Notes: generated by a model from the sequence alone, not told the origin. A stretch of 64,000 bases of DNA from Streptacidiphilus sp. P02-A3a (GCF_014084105.1 NZ_CP048289.1:753922-817921); one strand, 5' to 3'; counted from the stretch's first letter, positions 18,632 through 28,634 are shown. Numbers and translations are program-made.

Positions 18632-20638
18632 ATGGACGTGAAGCGATACTTCCGTGCGCCGGTGATTTGGGTCCTGCTGGCGGTTGCCGCTGTCTTCGTG
18701 CTGATGACCGTGGTGTCGTCCTCGGCCGGTTACAAGACCGAGGACACCAGCGCAGTCGTCGCGCAGATCAACGACGGCAATGCCAAGGCAGTCCAGATCA
18801 CGACTGGCGACAGTCAGATGATCAAGGTCCAGCTGAAGGACGGCAAGACCTTCGACGGCACCTCGCAGATCCAGGCGCCGTATGTGAACGACGCCTACGC
18901 CGCGACGCTCGCCGACAACCTGCAGAACCAGGTCAAGGGTGGGTCGGTCACCAGTTACACGGTGAGCCAGGACAAGCAGAACCCCTTCGTCAGCATCCTG
19001 CTGTCGCTGCTGCCGTTCGTGCTGATCGTGGTGGTCTTCCTGTTCCTGATGAACCAGATGCAGGGCGGCGGCTCCCGGGTCATGCAATTCGGGAAGTCCA
19101 AGGCCAAGCTGATCACCAAGGACACGCCCAAGACGACCTTCGCGGACGTCGCGGGCGCGGACGAGGCGGTCGAGGAACTGCACGAGATCAAGGAGTTCCT
19201 GCAGGAACCGGCCAAGTTCCAGGCCGTCGGCGCCAAGATCCCCAAGGGTGTGCTGCTCTACGGCCCGCCCGGAACCGGTAAGACCCTGCTGGCCCGCGCG
19301 GTCGCCGGGGAGGCCGGGGTGCCGTTCTACTCGATCTCCGGCTCCGACTTCGTGGAGATGTTCGTCGGTGTCGGCGCCAGCCGGGTCCGCGACCTCTTCG
19401 AGCAGGCCAAGGCGAACGCCCCGGCGATCGTCTTCGTCGACGAGATCGACGCGGTCGGCCGCCACCGCGGCGCCGGCCTCGGCGGCGGGCACGACGAGCG
19501 TGAGCAGACCCTGAACCAGCTGCTGGTCGAGATGGACGGCTTCGACGTGAAGGGCGGCGTGATCCTGATCGCGGCGACCAACCGTCCGGACATCCTCGAC
19601 CCGGCGCTGCTGCGTCCCGGCCGGTTCGACCGGCAGATCGCGGTGGACCGCCCGGACCTCACCGGTCGGCACGACATCCTCAAGGTCCACCAGAAGGGCA
19701 AGCCGGTCGCCCCGGACGTCGACCTCATGGTCGTCGCCCGGCGTACCCCCGGCTTCACCGGCGCGGACCTGGCGAACGTGCTGAACGAGGCGGCGCTGCT
19801 CACCGCTCGCGGTGACAAGAAGCTGATCGACAACCTCACGCTGGACGAGGCGATCGACCGCGTCGTGGCCGGTCCGCAGAAGCGCACCCGGATCATGTCG
19901 GAGAAGGAAAAGAAGATCACCGCCTACCACGAGGGCGGACACGCCCTGGTCGCGGCGGCCTCTCCGAACAGCGACCCGGTGCACAAGGTCACCATCCTGT
20001 CCCGTGGCCGGGCCCTGGGTTACACCATGGTCCTGCCGGACGAGGACAAGTACTCGACCACCCGCAACGAGATGCTCGACCAGCTCGCCTACATGATGGG
20101 CGGGCGCGCGGCGGAGGAACTGGTCTTCCACGACCCGACCACCGGCGCGTCCAACGACATCGAGAAGGCCACCGCCACGGCGCGGGCCATGGTCACCCAG
20201 TACGGCATGACCGAGCGCCTGGGTGCGATCAAGTTCGGGACCGACAACTCCGAGCCCTTCCTGGGCCGGGAGATGGGTCACCAGCGCGACTACTCGGAAG
20301 AGGTCGCCGGGCTGGTGGACGAAGAGGTCAAGAAGCTGATCGAGAACGCCCACAACGAGGCGTGGGAGATCCTGGTCGAGAACCGGGACGTGCTGGACAA
20401 CCTGGTTCTCGAACTCCTGGAGAAGGAGACGCTGAACAAGGAGCAGATCGCGGAGATCTTCCGTCCGATCGTGCGGCGTCCCGCTCGTCCGGCCTGGACG
20501 GGTTCGGCTCGCCGCACCCCGTCCACCCGGCCGCCGGTGCAGTCCCCGAGGGAGCTGGCGCTGACCAACGGCGCCCAGCTGATGCCGCCGGCTCCGGTCG
20601 ACATCGTGAAGCTCCCGCCGGAGCCCACAGAGGGCTGA
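18632..20638 (+). CDS. ftsH: ATP-dependent zinc metalloprotease FtsH
   Basis: The 668-residue protein has an N-terminal membrane helix (about 10-30), an extracytoplasmic domain, a second helix (about 120-141), then an AAA+ module with Walker A GPPGTGKT (211-218), Walker B FVDEID, the second region of homology, and the protease motif HEGGH (near 432). It degrades membrane and cytosolic proteins at the inner membrane. The C-terminal 60 residues are Pro/Arg-rich, as in actinobacterial members. The short ATG context gives [10 protein letters not shown], the expected family start. Confidence 0.97.
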   Translation: MDVKRYFRAPVIWVLLAVAAVFVLMTVVSSSAGYKTEDTSAVVAQINDGNAKAVQITTGDSQMIKVQLKDGKTFDGTSQIQAPYVNDAYAATLADNLQNQVKGGSVTSYTVSQDKQNPFVSILLSLLPFVLIVVVFLFLMNQMQGGGSRVMQFGKSKAKLITKDTPKTTFADVAGADEAVEELHEIKEFLQEPAKFQAVGAKIPKGVLLYGPPGTGKTLLARAVAGEAGVPFYSISGSDFVEMFVGVGASRVRDLFEQAKANAPAIVFVDEIDAVGRHRGAGLGGGHDEREQTLNQLLVEMDGFDVKGGVILIAATNRPDILDPALLRPGRFDRQIAVDRPDLTGRHDILKVHQKGKPVAPDVDLMVVARRTPGFTGADLANVLNEAALLTARGDKKLIDNLTLDEAIDRVVAGPQKRTRIMSEKEKKITAYHEGGHALVAAASPNSDPVHKVTILSRGRALGYTMVLPDEDKYSTTRNEMLDQLAYMMGGRAAEELVFHDPTTGASNDIEKATATARAMVTQYGMTERLGAIKFGTDNSEPFLGREMGHQRDYSEEVAGLVDEEVKKLIENAHNEAWEILVENRDVLDNLVLELLEKETLNKEQIAEIFRPIVRRPARPAWTGSARRTPSTRPPVQSPRELALTNGAQLMPPAPVDIVKLPPEPTEG

Positions 20639-20660
20639 CCAGCCTTTACGGCCCGGAATG

Positions 20661-20712
20661 GATGCCGTCGCCCCGAGGTTCTAGCCTTGGGACGGCGGCA
20701 TCGGGCTTTTTC
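20661..20712 (+). terminator. Rho-independent-type terminator after ftsH
   Basis: An 18-bp stem (20661-20678 with 20685-20702, with G:U pairs) and 6-nt loop is followed by GGGCTTTTTCGG. It lies 22 nt after the ftsH stop and 71 nt before folE, so folE likely has its own promoter or depends on readthrough. Confidence 0.85.
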
Positions 20713-20782
20713 GGGGCCGCCGACCTTGGGCGATGACCGAGACGCCCGCCCGAGACGACTTCTGAGAGATGAGGAACAACCC

Positions 20783-21391
20783 ATGACCGACCCGGTTACC
20801 ATCGAGGGTTCTACCGGAGCCGTGCGTGAGTTCGACCAGAAGCGTGCCGAGGACGCCGTCAGGGAACTGCTGATCGCGGTCGGCGAGGACCCGGACCGCG
20901 AGGGCCTGCGGGAGACCCCGGCCCGGGTGGCGCGCGCCTACGAGGAGATATTCGCCGGGCTCTGGCAGCAGCCGGAGGACGTGCTGACCACCACCTTCGA
21001 CCTCGGCCACGACGAGATGGTGCTGGTCAGGGACATCGAGCTGGTCTCCTGCTGCGAGCACCACCTGCTGCCCTTCCACGGGGTGGCGCACGTCGGCTAC
21101 ATCCCGGCGGTCAGCGGCAAGATCACCGGTCTGTCCAAGCTCGCCCGGCTGGTGGACGTCTACGCCCGCCGCCCCCAGGTCCAGGAGCGGCTGACCACGC
21201 AGGTGGCGGACGCGCTGATCCGGATCCTGGACGCCCGGGGGGTGATCGTGGTGATCGAGGCCGAGCACATGTGCATGTCGGTGCGCGGCATCCGCAAGCC
21301 CGGCGCCAAGACGCTGACCTCGGCGGTCCGCGGCCAGCTGCGCGACGCCGCGACCAGGGCCGAGGCGATGAGCCTGATCATCGGCCGCTGA
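20783..21391 (+). CDS. folE: GTP cyclohydrolase I
   Basis: The 202-residue enzyme has the zinc/active-site segment [12 protein letters not shown] (near residue 90), [17 protein letters not shown] and the C-terminal CMSVRGI Cys ligand. It makes dihydroneopterin triphosphate from GTP, the first step of folate synthesis, feeding the folB-folK-folP products coded 5-7 kb downstream. ATG 20783 follows GAGGAA. It ends at a strong bidirectional terminator. Confidence 0.97.
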   Translation: MTDPVTIEGSTGAVREFDQKRAEDAVRELLIAVGEDPDREGLRETPARVARAYEEIFAGLWQQPEDVLTTTFDLGHDEMVLVRDIELVSCCEHHLLPFHGVAHVGYIPAVSGKITGLSKLARLVDVYARRPQVQERLTTQVADALIRILDARGVIVVIEAEHMCMSVRGIRKPGAKTLTSAVRGQLRDAATRAEAMSLIIGR

Positions 21392-21407
21392 CCGCCCCGG
21401 GGTAGCG

Positions 21408-21448
21408 GAAGGGGAGGGCCCGCCGGTCGGCGGCGGGCCCTCCCCTTC
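21408..21448. terminator. Bidirectional terminator between folE and the esterase gene
   Basis: A perfect 18-bp stem (21408-21425 with 21431-21448) with a 5-nt loop lies between convergent genes. An A/G-rich arm on one side gives U/C-rich ends in both directions. Confidence 0.9.
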
Positions 21449-21455
21449 GCTCTGC

Positions 21456-22715
21456 TCAGGCGCCCCCGGCGACCGTCGAGCGCTTCCCGGTACGGCCGGG
21501 CTGCGGCGTCGGCCGCGAGTGGACGGGCGCCGGCGGGGTCTGCTCCACCGGCGGCGCCATGTGCTCGCTCATCCAGGTCAGCGTCGGCTCCTGCTCCTCG
21601 GTCCAGGTGGTGAAGTTGTGGCCACCGTTCTTGAGCAGCATCGGCGTGGCCGACATCGGGGCCTTCACGTAGCGGAGGAACTGCTCGGTCGCCTTGTAGT
21701 CGGACTCCTTGGAGGTGGTCGCGAGCAGCACCTGGACGGCGGGGGCGGGCAGGTGCTTCAGCCGCCACTCCATGTTGTACTGGTCCATCAGCTGGGTCCG
21801 GGCCGCGCTGCCCTTGGGGCCGAACAGGTTCCCGGTCTGCGAGTCCTCGACGTTCGCGTAGTCGCCGCCGAGGTCGCCGACCACGGTGAAGTACTGCGGG
21901 TAGCGCATCGCCAGCACCAGCGCGCAGGTGCCGCCCTCGGAGTAGCCCTCCAGGCCCCAGCCGTGCGGATCGCTGGTGACCCGGTAGGTGGAGCGCATCG
22001 CCTCCAGGTAGTCACTGGTCAGGAAGGTCTCCACCTGGTCCCCGTGCGGGATGTTCATGCAGTCGTTGTCCCGGGGCATGGTCACGTTCTGCGAGATCAG
22101 CACCACGATGGTCGGCTGCGCCTGGCCGTTCTGCTCCATCTTGGCGAACTGCTGGATCAGCTTCAGGTTGTCCATCACCGTCTCGACCATCCCGGGGAAG
22201 CCGGTGTACGAGGTGATCACCGGGAACGCGGTGTGGGCGTAGGCGGGCTGGAAGTACTGCGGCGGCAGGTAGACGATCGCGTGGTCGTTGATCTTGCTGC
22301 GCCGACCGTGGATGTGCACCGACACCGTCTCGCCGACCTGGTCGGACGGGCCGCTCGGCAGGTCGTGCCAGCGCCCCAGGTCGCTGGTGGCGTCGTTCGT
22401 TATCAGCCCGTTCGCCCCGGCGGCGACCCCGGCGGTGCCGTTGTCGGCGCCGGTGGTCTGGCCGAACGCCACCTGCTGGTTGCCGCCCCCGCCGACCAGG
22501 TCGTCCCAGGTCGGGTAGAAGTCACCGTAGGAGTTGATCATCAGGGCGACCACCAGCACCAGCGAGAGCTGGGACATCAGGATCATGCCGAGCCGGGCCA
22601 GGATCCACAGGACTCCGCGTCGGGCGAGCCGTGGCCAGAGCCAGACGGTGAGGCCGACGCTCACCACCGTGAGCGCGATGCACGCGTCCAGCAGTGAACT
22701 GCTCGTCAGATCCAT
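21456..22715 (-). CDS. Membrane-anchored esterase, antigen-85/esterase-D type (paralogue 1)
   Basis: The 419-residue protein has two N-terminal membrane helices (LDACIALTVVSVGLTVWLW and LGMILMSQLSLVLVVALMI), then an extracytoplasmic alpha/beta-hydrolase domain. The nucleophile elbow is GYSEGG (Ser near residue 240) and the catalytic His lies in GGHNFTTW. The family includes mycobacterial antigen 85 mycolyltransferases and FrmB-like esterases. A Pro-rich tail ends the protein. A second, similar gene lies directly upstream on the same strand, so they arose by tandem duplication and are probably cotranscribed. Substrate unknown; cell-envelope acyl transfer is possible. Confidence 0.87.
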   Translation of the reverse strand: MDLTSSSLLDACIALTVVSVGLTVWLWPRLARRGVLWILARLGMILMSQLSLVLVVALMINSYGDFYPTWDDLVGGGGNQQVAFGQTTGADNGTAGVAAGANGLITNDATSDLGRWHDLPSGPSDQVGETVSVHIHGRRSKINDHAIVYLPPQYFQPAYAHTAFPVITSYTGFPGMVETVMDNLKLIQQFAKMEQNGQAQPTIVVLISQNVTMPRDNDCMNIPHGDQVETFLTSDYLEAMRSTYRVTSDPHGWGLEGYSEGGTCALVLAMRYPQYFTVVGDLGGDYANVEDSQTGNLFGPKGSAARTQLMDQYNMEWRLKHLPAPAVQVLLATTSKESDYKATEQFLRYVKAPMSATPMLLKNGGHNFTTWTEEQEPTLTWMSEHMAPPVEQTPPAPVHSRPTPQPGRTGKRSTVAGGA

Positions 22716-22815
22716 GGGCGTAGCTCCTGTTTCCCGCCGGCAGGCCGGGTTCGATCCGCACTCTCACCACGATGGGGCGCCGTCGAGTGAGCTCCAGTGA
22801 AATTATCGGTGGTCC

Positions 22816-24036
22816 TCATGATGGCTTGATCACCGGGTTCGCCGATCCGCTCGCCGAGGGCCCCGGGGCGCCCGGCCGCGCCGGGTCCGGCTGCCCCGGG
22901 TCCGCCTGCGGGGCCTGGAGTCTGGCGCCCAGCCAGCGCAGCGCCTGCGGGGTCTCCCGGTTCCAGGTGTCGAAGTTGTGGCCGCCGCTGGGCAGTATCA
23001 GTGAGGACACCCGCATCGGCGCCTTCACCGCGGCGATGAACTTCTCGGTGGCCGGGTAGTCGTACTCGCCCTGGTGGCTGCTGGCGACCAGCACCGACAC
23101 CGCCGGTGCGGGCAGGTTCCTCAGCCGCCACATCAGGTTGTTCTGCTCGCGCAGCGCCTGGTTGCCGCCGAAGAGGTTCCCGGTGGTGCTGTCCTCGGCG
23201 GCCTGGTAGTAGCCGGACAGCGAGGCGGCGGCGGTGAACGCCTCCGGGTGGCGCATGGTCAGCTTCAGCGCGCAGTAGCCGCCGGTGGAGTCACCGATGA
23301 CGCCCCAGTTCGCCCCGGCGGTGCCGACCCGGTAGTGCGCCGCCATGGCCTGGTGCAGGTCCTTGGTGAAGAAGGTCTCCGCCTGCGGGCCGTTCGGCAC
23401 GTCCTGGCACTCGGTGTCCCGGGGCATCGCCACCGACGGGCGCATCAGCACCAGCACGGTCGGCTGCAACTGCTTCTGGTAGATCGCCTGCGCGGCGACC
23501 GTCGGGTACTTCATTCGGGTGATCAGGTTCTCCGGCGTTCCCGGGTAGCCGGTGAACACCAGGATCACCGGGAACCGGTGCCCGGCGTAGGCCGGGTCCT
23601 GGTACTGCGGCGGCAGGTAGACGTACGCCGGCTCGGACATCCGGGTACCGGAGCCGTGGACCACGATCTTCTGCAGCGTGCCGCCGCTGCCGACGGCCCC
23701 GGGGATCATCAGCGGCACCGGCTTGCTGTTCAGCACCTGCACCCCGGCCACGCCGTCGGCCGCGCTGGGCTGGACGCCGTTGGTGATCACCGCGGTACCG
23801 CCCTGGTCGGTGCCGAGCAGGTCGCCCCAGGAGCTGTAGAACCCGCCCCAGTTGTTGGCGGCCAGGCCGATCGCCGCCAGCGTCAGCAGCTGGCTGGCCA
23901 GCAGCAGCCCGATCCGGCCGAGGAAGGCGAGGACGGTGCGACGGCTGAGCCGGGGCCACACCCAGACCGTGGCTGCGAAACAGACGATCGCGAGTACCGC
24001 GACCAATGTCTGCAGTTTCTGGCTGGTGAGTCCCAT
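22816..24036 (-). CDS. Membrane-anchored esterase, antigen-85/esterase-D type (paralogue 2)
   Basis: About 406 residues from the ATG at 24036, aligned with the paralogue's MDLTSS... start; the frame continues to a GTG at 24072. Two N-terminal membrane helices are followed by the hydrolase domain with nucleophile elbow GDSTGG in place of GYSEGG, and His in GGHNFDTW. A Pro/Ala/Ser tail follows. Acid residue DAD/DTEC segments are shared (PRDTECQD versus PRDNDCMN), with a conserved Cys. The differing elbows suggest different substrates. It is divergent from the DUF2156 gene at 24248. Confidence 0.87.
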   Translation of the reverse strand: MGLTSQKLQTLVAVLAIVCFAATVWVWPRLSRRTVLAFLGRIGLLLASQLLTLAAIGLAANNWGGFYSSWGDLLGTDQGGTAVITNGVQPSAADGVAGVQVLNSKPVPLMIPGAVGSGGTLQKIVVHGSGTRMSEPAYVYLPPQYQDPAYAGHRFPVILVFTGYPGTPENLITRMKYPTVAAQAIYQKQLQPTVLVLMRPSVAMPRDTECQDVPNGPQAETFFTKDLHQAMAAHYRVGTAGANWGVIGDSTGGYCALKLTMRHPEAFTAAASLSGYYQAAEDSTTGNLFGGNQALREQNNLMWRLRNLPAPAVSVLVASSHQGEYDYPATEKFIAAVKAPMRVSSLILPSGGHNFDTWNRETPQALRWLGARLQAPQADPGQPDPARPGAPGPSASGSANPVIKPS

Positions 24037-24247
24037 GGGTCCACTTCCCGAGGAGAGGGTGATCGGCGTCACTGGTTCCGCCGGGTCGGAGATTCGGCCG
24101 ACGGATTACCAGACGTTTCAGCATGCCTGGGAAGTTGCTGAGTTTTAGCAAAACGTTATGCCCCCGGCCAGAACTCATGCCTTGAGATGACCCTCTCCTA
24201 CTGGGGTCTGACCGAAGTCATGACTGAAGGCCCTACTCTGGTCCCCT

Positions 24248-26128
24248 ATGAACGACGCCAGCCCCGCCGATTCCCACCCTCACAAGGGCTTTCAGCTACC
24301 CAGCGTGGCGGGCGCCTCACGTCCCTGGGTGCCCGCCGCCATGGGCTACGCCACCGCGCTGATCGGCCTGGTGGACATCGTCGGCGCCGTCGAGCCGCGG
24401 CTGCGGGACACCAGGGTCCGCGAGCTTGCCAGCTTCCTCCCAGGCGTGAACACCCTGGCGACCGCCGCCGAGCTGGTGGTCGGCATCCTGCTGATCATGC
24501 TGGCGCACGCGCTGCGCCGCCGGAAGCAGCGGGCCTGGAAGGCCGTGGTGGTGCTGCTGCCGGTGGGCGCCGCGCTGGAGCTGCTGCGCTGGCACCACCG
24601 CGGCACGGCCGTGGTGGCGCTCGTGGTGTTCGTGATCCTGCTGGTCAACCGGCGCGAGTTCTACGCGCTGTCGGACCCGCGCACCCGCTGGCGGGCGCTG
24701 TGGAACCTGATCGGCATGTCGATCTTCAGCTTCGGGCTCGGGCTGGTCATCGTCAGCTCGCACGAGCGGACCCTCGGCGGCTCGCCCAGCATCCGCGAGC
24801 GCTTCTGGCAGGTGGTCTGGGGCCTGTTCGGCATCGGCGGGCCGATCCACTACCAGTCCGAGCGGGTCAGCGACCTGGTGTACTACTCGCTCGCGGCGCT
24901 CGGCCTGCTCACCGCGGTCAGCACGCTGTGGCTGCTGACCAAGCCCTCGAAGCCGATCGCCGAACTCAGCGGGGACGAGGAGCACCAGGTCAGGGAGCTG
25001 CTGGCGAAGCACGGCGCGCGCGACTCGCTGGGCTACTTCGCGCTCCGCCGGGACAAGAGCGTGATCTTCTCGCCCAGCGGCAAGGCCGCCATCGCCTACC
25101 GGGTGGTGTCCGGGGTGATGCTCGCCTCCGGCGACCCGATCGGCGACGTCGAGGCCTGGCCGGGCGCGATCAAGCGCTTCATGGAGGAGGCCCACCGCTA
25201 CGCCTGGGTCCCGGCGGTGATGGGCTGTAGCGAGGTCGGCGGCGAGGTGTGGACCCGCGAGGCCGACCTGGACGCGCTGGAGATCGGCGACGAGGCCATC
25301 GTCGAGGTGGAGGACTTCACCTTGGAGGGCCGCGCCATGCGCAACGTCCGCCAGATGGTGAAGCGGATCGAGCGCGCGGGCTACGAGTGCCGGGTGCGCC
25401 GGGTGGACGAGCTGACCGAAATCGAGCGGGACCAGATCCGCTACGCCGCCGACGCCTGGCGCGGCACCGAGACCGAGCGCGGCTTCTCGATGGCGCTGGG
25501 CCGGTTCGGCGACCCGCTCGACGAGGGCTGCGTGGTGATCACCGCGCACAAGCTGCCCGAGGGCGCCGCGCCCGGGGCCAGCGACATCCGCGCGGTGCTG
25601 CACTTCGTGCCCTGGGGCCGGGACGGCATCTCGCTGGAGCTGATGCGCCGCGACCGCGACGCCGACCCGGGGCTGAACGAGCTGCTGATCGTCAAGGCCC
25701 TGCAGGCCTGCCCGGAGCTCGGCGTGGACCGGGTCTCGCTGAACTTCGCGATGTTCCGTTCGGCGCTGGCGCGGGGCGAGCGGATCGGCGCCGGGCCGGT
25801 GCTGCGTGCCTGGCGCGGGCTGCTGATCTTCCTCTCGCGCTGGTTCCAGATCGAGTCGCTGTACAAGTTCAACGCCAAGTTCCGGCCGATCTGGGAGCCC
25901 CGCTTCCTGGTCTACCCGACCGCCCGCGACCTGCCCCGGATCGGCCTGTCGGCGCTCCAGGCCGAGGCCTTCATCGTGATGGAGCTGCCGCGCGGCCTGC
26001 GCCGGTTCGGCCGCCGCAAGGTGGCCGCGTCGGCGGCCCCGGTGCCGCCCGGGTCGCTCCCGGCGCAGGCCTCCGGCGAGACCGCGGGGACCGGGACCGA
26101 CGCCCCGGCACCGACCCAGCCACAATGA
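24248..26128 (+). CDS. DUF2156 (MprF/lysyltransferase-like) membrane protein
   Basis: The 626-residue protein has about six membrane helices in the first 235 residues, then a cytosolic DUF2156 tandem GNAT-like domain (LLAKHGARDSLGYFALRRDK ... VEVEDFTLEGRAMRNVRQMVKR ... SLNFAMFR). DUF2156 is the catalytic part of MprF and LysX-type proteins that move an aminoacyl group from tRNA to phosphatidylglycerol. The membrane part is shorter than in MprF (14 helices) and no lysyl-tRNA synthetase domain is fused. Aminoacylation of a lipid is plausible but the amino acid is unknown. folP starts 5 bp downstream of the stop. Confidence 0.85.
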   Translation: MNDASPADSHPHKGFQLPSVAGASRPWVPAAMGYATALIGLVDIVGAVEPRLRDTRVRELASFLPGVNTLATAAELVVGILLIMLAHALRRRKQRAWKAVVVLLPVGAALELLRWHHRGTAVVALVVFVILLVNRREFYALSDPRTRWRALWNLIGMSIFSFGLGLVIVSSHERTLGGSPSIRERFWQVVWGLFGIGGPIHYQSERVSDLVYYSLAALGLLTAVSTLWLLTKPSKPIAELSGDEEHQVRELLAKHGARDSLGYFALRRDKSVIFSPSGKAAIAYRVVSGVMLASGDPIGDVEAWPGAIKRFMEEAHRYAWVPAVMGCSEVGGEVWTREADLDALEIGDEAIVEVEDFTLEGRAMRNVRQMVKRIERAGYECRVRRVDELTEIERDQIRYAADAWRGTETERGFSMALGRFGDPLDEGCVVITAHKLPEGAAPGASDIRAVLHFVPWGRDGISLELMRRDRDADPGLNELLIVKALQACPELGVDRVSLNFAMFRSALARGERIGAGPVLRAWRGLLIFLSRWFQIESLYKFNAKFRPIWEPRFLVYPTARDLPRIGLSALQAEAFIVMELPRGLRRFGRRKVAASAAPVPPGSLPAQASGETAGTGTDAPAPTQPQ

Positions 26129-26132
26129 CTCC

Positions 26133-26993
26133 ATGAACGCGTACAAGAGCCCCCTTCCCGGCATCGACGACTGGGGCCGCTGCGGGGTGATGGGTATCGT
26201 CAACGTCACCCCTGACTCCTTCTCCGACGGCGGGCTCTGGCTCGACCCGGGCCGGGCCGTGGCGCACGGCCTTGAGCTGGTCGCGCAGGGCGCCGACCTG
26301 GTCGACGTCGGTGGCGAGTCAACCCGCCCGGGCGCGGTCCGGGTCACCCGGGAGGAGGAACTGCGCCGGGTGCTGCCGGTGGTCCGCGGGCTGGCCGGGC
26401 AGGGGGTGGCGGTGAGCGTGGACACCATGCGCGCGGCCGTCGCCGAGGCGGCGGTGGAGGCCGGGGCGCGGATCATCAACGACGTCAGCGGCGGCCGGGC
26501 GGACCCGGACATGGTCGGCGTCGCCGCTCGCACAGGTGTTCCTTTTGTGGTGATGCACTGGCGCGGACAGTCCGCATCCATGGATGACCTGGCCTCCTAC
26601 GGGGATGTAGTGGGCGAGGTCATCGACGAAGTGGAGCGCCAGATGGACGCGGTGGTGTCCGGCGGGGTCGACCCCGCCCAGGTGATCGTGGATCCCGGAC
26701 TCGGCTTCGCCAAGGGGCGGACGGACGACTGGGCGCTGCTCGCCCGACTGGACGCCTGGACCAGGCTCGGCCGCCCGGTGCTGGTGGCCGCCTCCCGCAA
26801 GCGCTTCCTGGGGACGCTGCTGGCCGACACGTCCACCGGCGAACTGCGCCCGGCCCGGGCCCGGGACGCCGCCACGGCGGCCGTCTCGGCGCTGGCCGCC
26901 GCCCAGGGCGCGTGGGCGGTCCGGGTGCACGAGGTCCCGGCGACCGCCGACGCGGTCCGGGTCGAGGCGGCGCTGCGCGGGGCGCGCGGATGA
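26133..26993 (+). CDS. folP: Dihydropteroate synthase
   Basis: The 286-residue enzyme has both family signatures: GIVNVTPDSFSDGG (near residue 21) and DVGGESTRPGA (near 57), with the Lys/Arg region ASRKRFLG. It joins pABA to the pterin and is the sulfonamide target. Its stop overlaps the next gene's start (ATGA), so the four genes folP-NTF2-folB-folK form one folate unit. The start lies 5 bp after the DUF2156 gene, so the operon may begin there. Confidence 0.97.
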   Translation: MNAYKSPLPGIDDWGRCGVMGIVNVTPDSFSDGGLWLDPGRAVAHGLELVAQGADLVDVGGESTRPGAVRVTREEELRRVLPVVRGLAGQGVAVSVDTMRAAVAEAAVEAGARIINDVSGGRADPDMVGVAARTGVPFVVMHWRGQSASMDDLASYGDVVGEVIDEVERQMDAVVSGGVDPAQVIVDPGLGFAKGRTDDWALLARLDAWTRLGRPVLVAASRKRFLGTLLADTSTGELRPARARDAATAAVSALAAAQGAWAVRVHEVPATADAVRVEAALRGARG

Positions 26994-27478
26994 CCGGGGG
27001 CGGACCGGCGGCCGGCGCCTCGGGCTCCTCCGAGCGCTCGGCGGTGGCGGCCGAGGTGGAGGCCGTCAACGCGGCCCTGTACGCGGCGTTGGAGGCGGGC
27101 GACCTGGACGCGCTCACCGACGTCTGGGTGTCCGGCGCGGACGCCGACGACGTCAGCGGCGCGGTCTGCGTCCACCCCGGCTGGCCGGTGCTGCGCGGCC
27201 GGGCCTCGGTGCTGCGCTCGTACGCGCTGATCATGGCGCACACCGACTACATCCAGTTCTTCCTCACCGACGTCACCGTGGAGGTGCTCGCCGATGTGGC
27301 ACTTGTCACCTGCACCGAGAACATCCTGTCCGGCGGGGAGGCCGAGGAGGAGGGCGAACTGGGTCCGCTGGTCGGCGGAAGGGTCGTCTCGACCAACCTC
27401 TTCCGGCGTACCGACAGTGGCTGGCGGCTCTTCTCCCACCACGGCTCACCCGTGCTGACCAGCGGCGCGGACGAGTAG
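26990..27478 (+). CDS. NTF2/SnoaL-like protein in the folate operon
   Basis: The 162-residue protein has the NTF2-like fold pattern: an N-terminal helix pair (VAAEVEAVNAALYAALEAGD) followed by LTDVWVSG, the VCVHPGWPVLRGRASVLRSY segment typical of SnoaL-like/ketosteroid-isomerase-like proteins, and a beta-rich C-terminus ending WRLFSHHGSP. No signal or membrane segment. Its ATG overlaps the folP TGA by 4 nt. The position inside the folate operon suggests a role in pterin metabolism, but no activity is known to me. Small-molecule binding in the cone-shaped pocket is likely from the fold. Confidence 0.8.
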   Translation: MTGGGPAAGASGSSERSAVAAEVEAVNAALYAALEAGDLDALTDVWVSGADADDVSGAVCVHPGWPVLRGRASVLRSYALIMAHTDYIQFFLTDVTVEVLADVALVTCTENILSGGEAEEEGELGPLVGGRVVSTNLFRRTDSGWRLFSHHGSPVLTSGADE

Positions 27479-27687
27479 CGCGGTTCCGGCGGCCGGTTCC
27501 GGCGGCGGTCAGGGCCGCCGGGGGCGGGAATTCCGGATCCGGATCCGGCGTTCACCCTGCGGGCGGTACCCGCGCGGCGGGGGCTGTCGGTGCCCGGGGG
27601 TAGTTTGATTCCGGCAGGCAACGACGCAGGCCGCGCTCCTTCCTGTGTTGCGCAGGGCGGGCCGCTTGGACAGTGGGAGTGATTCGA

Positions 27688-28050
27688 TTGCTGGACCGTG
27701 TCGCGGTGAAGGGCCTTCGCGCCCGTGGCCACCATGGGGTTTTCCCGCGCGAGCGGGAGCAGGGCCAGACCTTCGTGGTGGACATCGTGTTGGGCGTCGA
27801 CACCAGGCCCGCCGCCTCCGGCGACGACCTGAGTCGGACCGCCCACTACGGCATCGTGTCCGAGGAGGTGGTCGCCATCGTGCAGGGCGACCCCGTCGAC
27901 CTGATCGAGACCCTGGCCCAGCGGATCGCCGACCAGTGCCTGAAGCACGAGGCGGTACAGGAGGTCGAGGTGACCGTGCACAAGCCGGACGCCCCGATCA
28001 CCGTGCCGTTCGACGACGTGACCATCACCATCGTACGGAGCCGCGAATGA
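27688..28050 (+). CDS. folB: Dihydroneopterin aldolase
   Basis: The 120-residue product has the FolB pattern GLRARGHHGVFPREREQGQ, the DDLSRTAHYG substrate loop and the C-terminal VHKPDAPI. It cleaves dihydroneopterin to the hydroxymethyl pterin. I place the start at TTG 27688 (reads LLDRVAVKGL): GGGAG lies 8 nt upstream and relatives start near here. GTG 27673 or 27679 are alternatives. Its end overlaps folK by ATGA. Confidence 0.93.
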   Translation: MLDRVAVKGLRARGHHGVFPREREQGQTFVVDIVLGVDTRPAASGDDLSRTAHYGIVSEEVVAIVQGDPVDLIETLAQRIADQCLKHEAVQEVEVTVHKPDAPITVPFDDVTITIVRSRE

Positions 28051-28634
28051 GCAGCGACCCCACCACCACTCCCGTCTCTCCCGAGGTCGAGCAGCAGGTC
28101 GACTCGGCCGATGTCACTTTGTCCAACCCCAGGAGCGCCGTCATCGCCCTGGGCAGCAACCTCGGCAACCGGCTGGAGACCCTTCAGGGTGCCGTCGACG
28201 CGCTGGAGGACACCCCCGGTGTCCGGATCAAGTCGGTCTCGGCGGTCTACGAGACCGAGGGCGTCGGCGGTCCGGAGAACCAGCCCTCGTATCTGAACGC
28301 GGTACTGGTGCTGCGCACCACGCTGCCGCCGCAGTCCCTGCTGGAACGCGCCAACGCGGTCGAGGACGCCTTCGGCCGGGTCCGCGAGGTCCGGTTCGGA
28401 CCGCGCACCCTGGACGTCGACATCCTCAGCTACGAGGGCGTGGTGCTGAACCGGGCCGAGCTGACCCTGCCGCATCCGCGTGCCCATGAACGCGCCTTCG
28501 TGCTGGCGCCCTGGCTGGACGCCGACCCGGAGGCCGAACTCGCCGGCCACGGCCCGGTCGCGGCGCTGCTGGCGGCCGTCGGCGAGCAGGGCGTGACCCG
28601 GCGCGACGACATCGAGCTGCACCTCCCGCAGTAG
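28047..28634 (+). CDS. folK: 2-amino-4-hydroxy-6-hydroxymethyldihydropteridine pyrophosphokinase
   Basis: The 195-residue enzyme has a disordered N-terminus of about 30 residues, then ALGSNLGNRLETL, the signature GPRTLDVDIL (Mg/ATP Asp pair) and LPHPRAHERAFVLAP. It moves pyrophosphate from ATP to the pterin made by FolB, giving the substrate of FolP. ATGA overlap with folB couples translation. Confidence 0.96.
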   Translation: MSSDPTTTPVSPEVEQQVDSADVTLSNPRSAVIALGSNLGNRLETLQGAVDALEDTPGVRIKSVSAVYETEGVGGPENQPSYLNAVLVLRTTLPPQSLLERANAVEDAFGRVREVRFGPRTLDVDILSYEGVVLNRAELTLPHPRAHERAFVLAPWLDADPEAELAGHGPVAALLAAVGEQGVTRRDDIELHLPQ

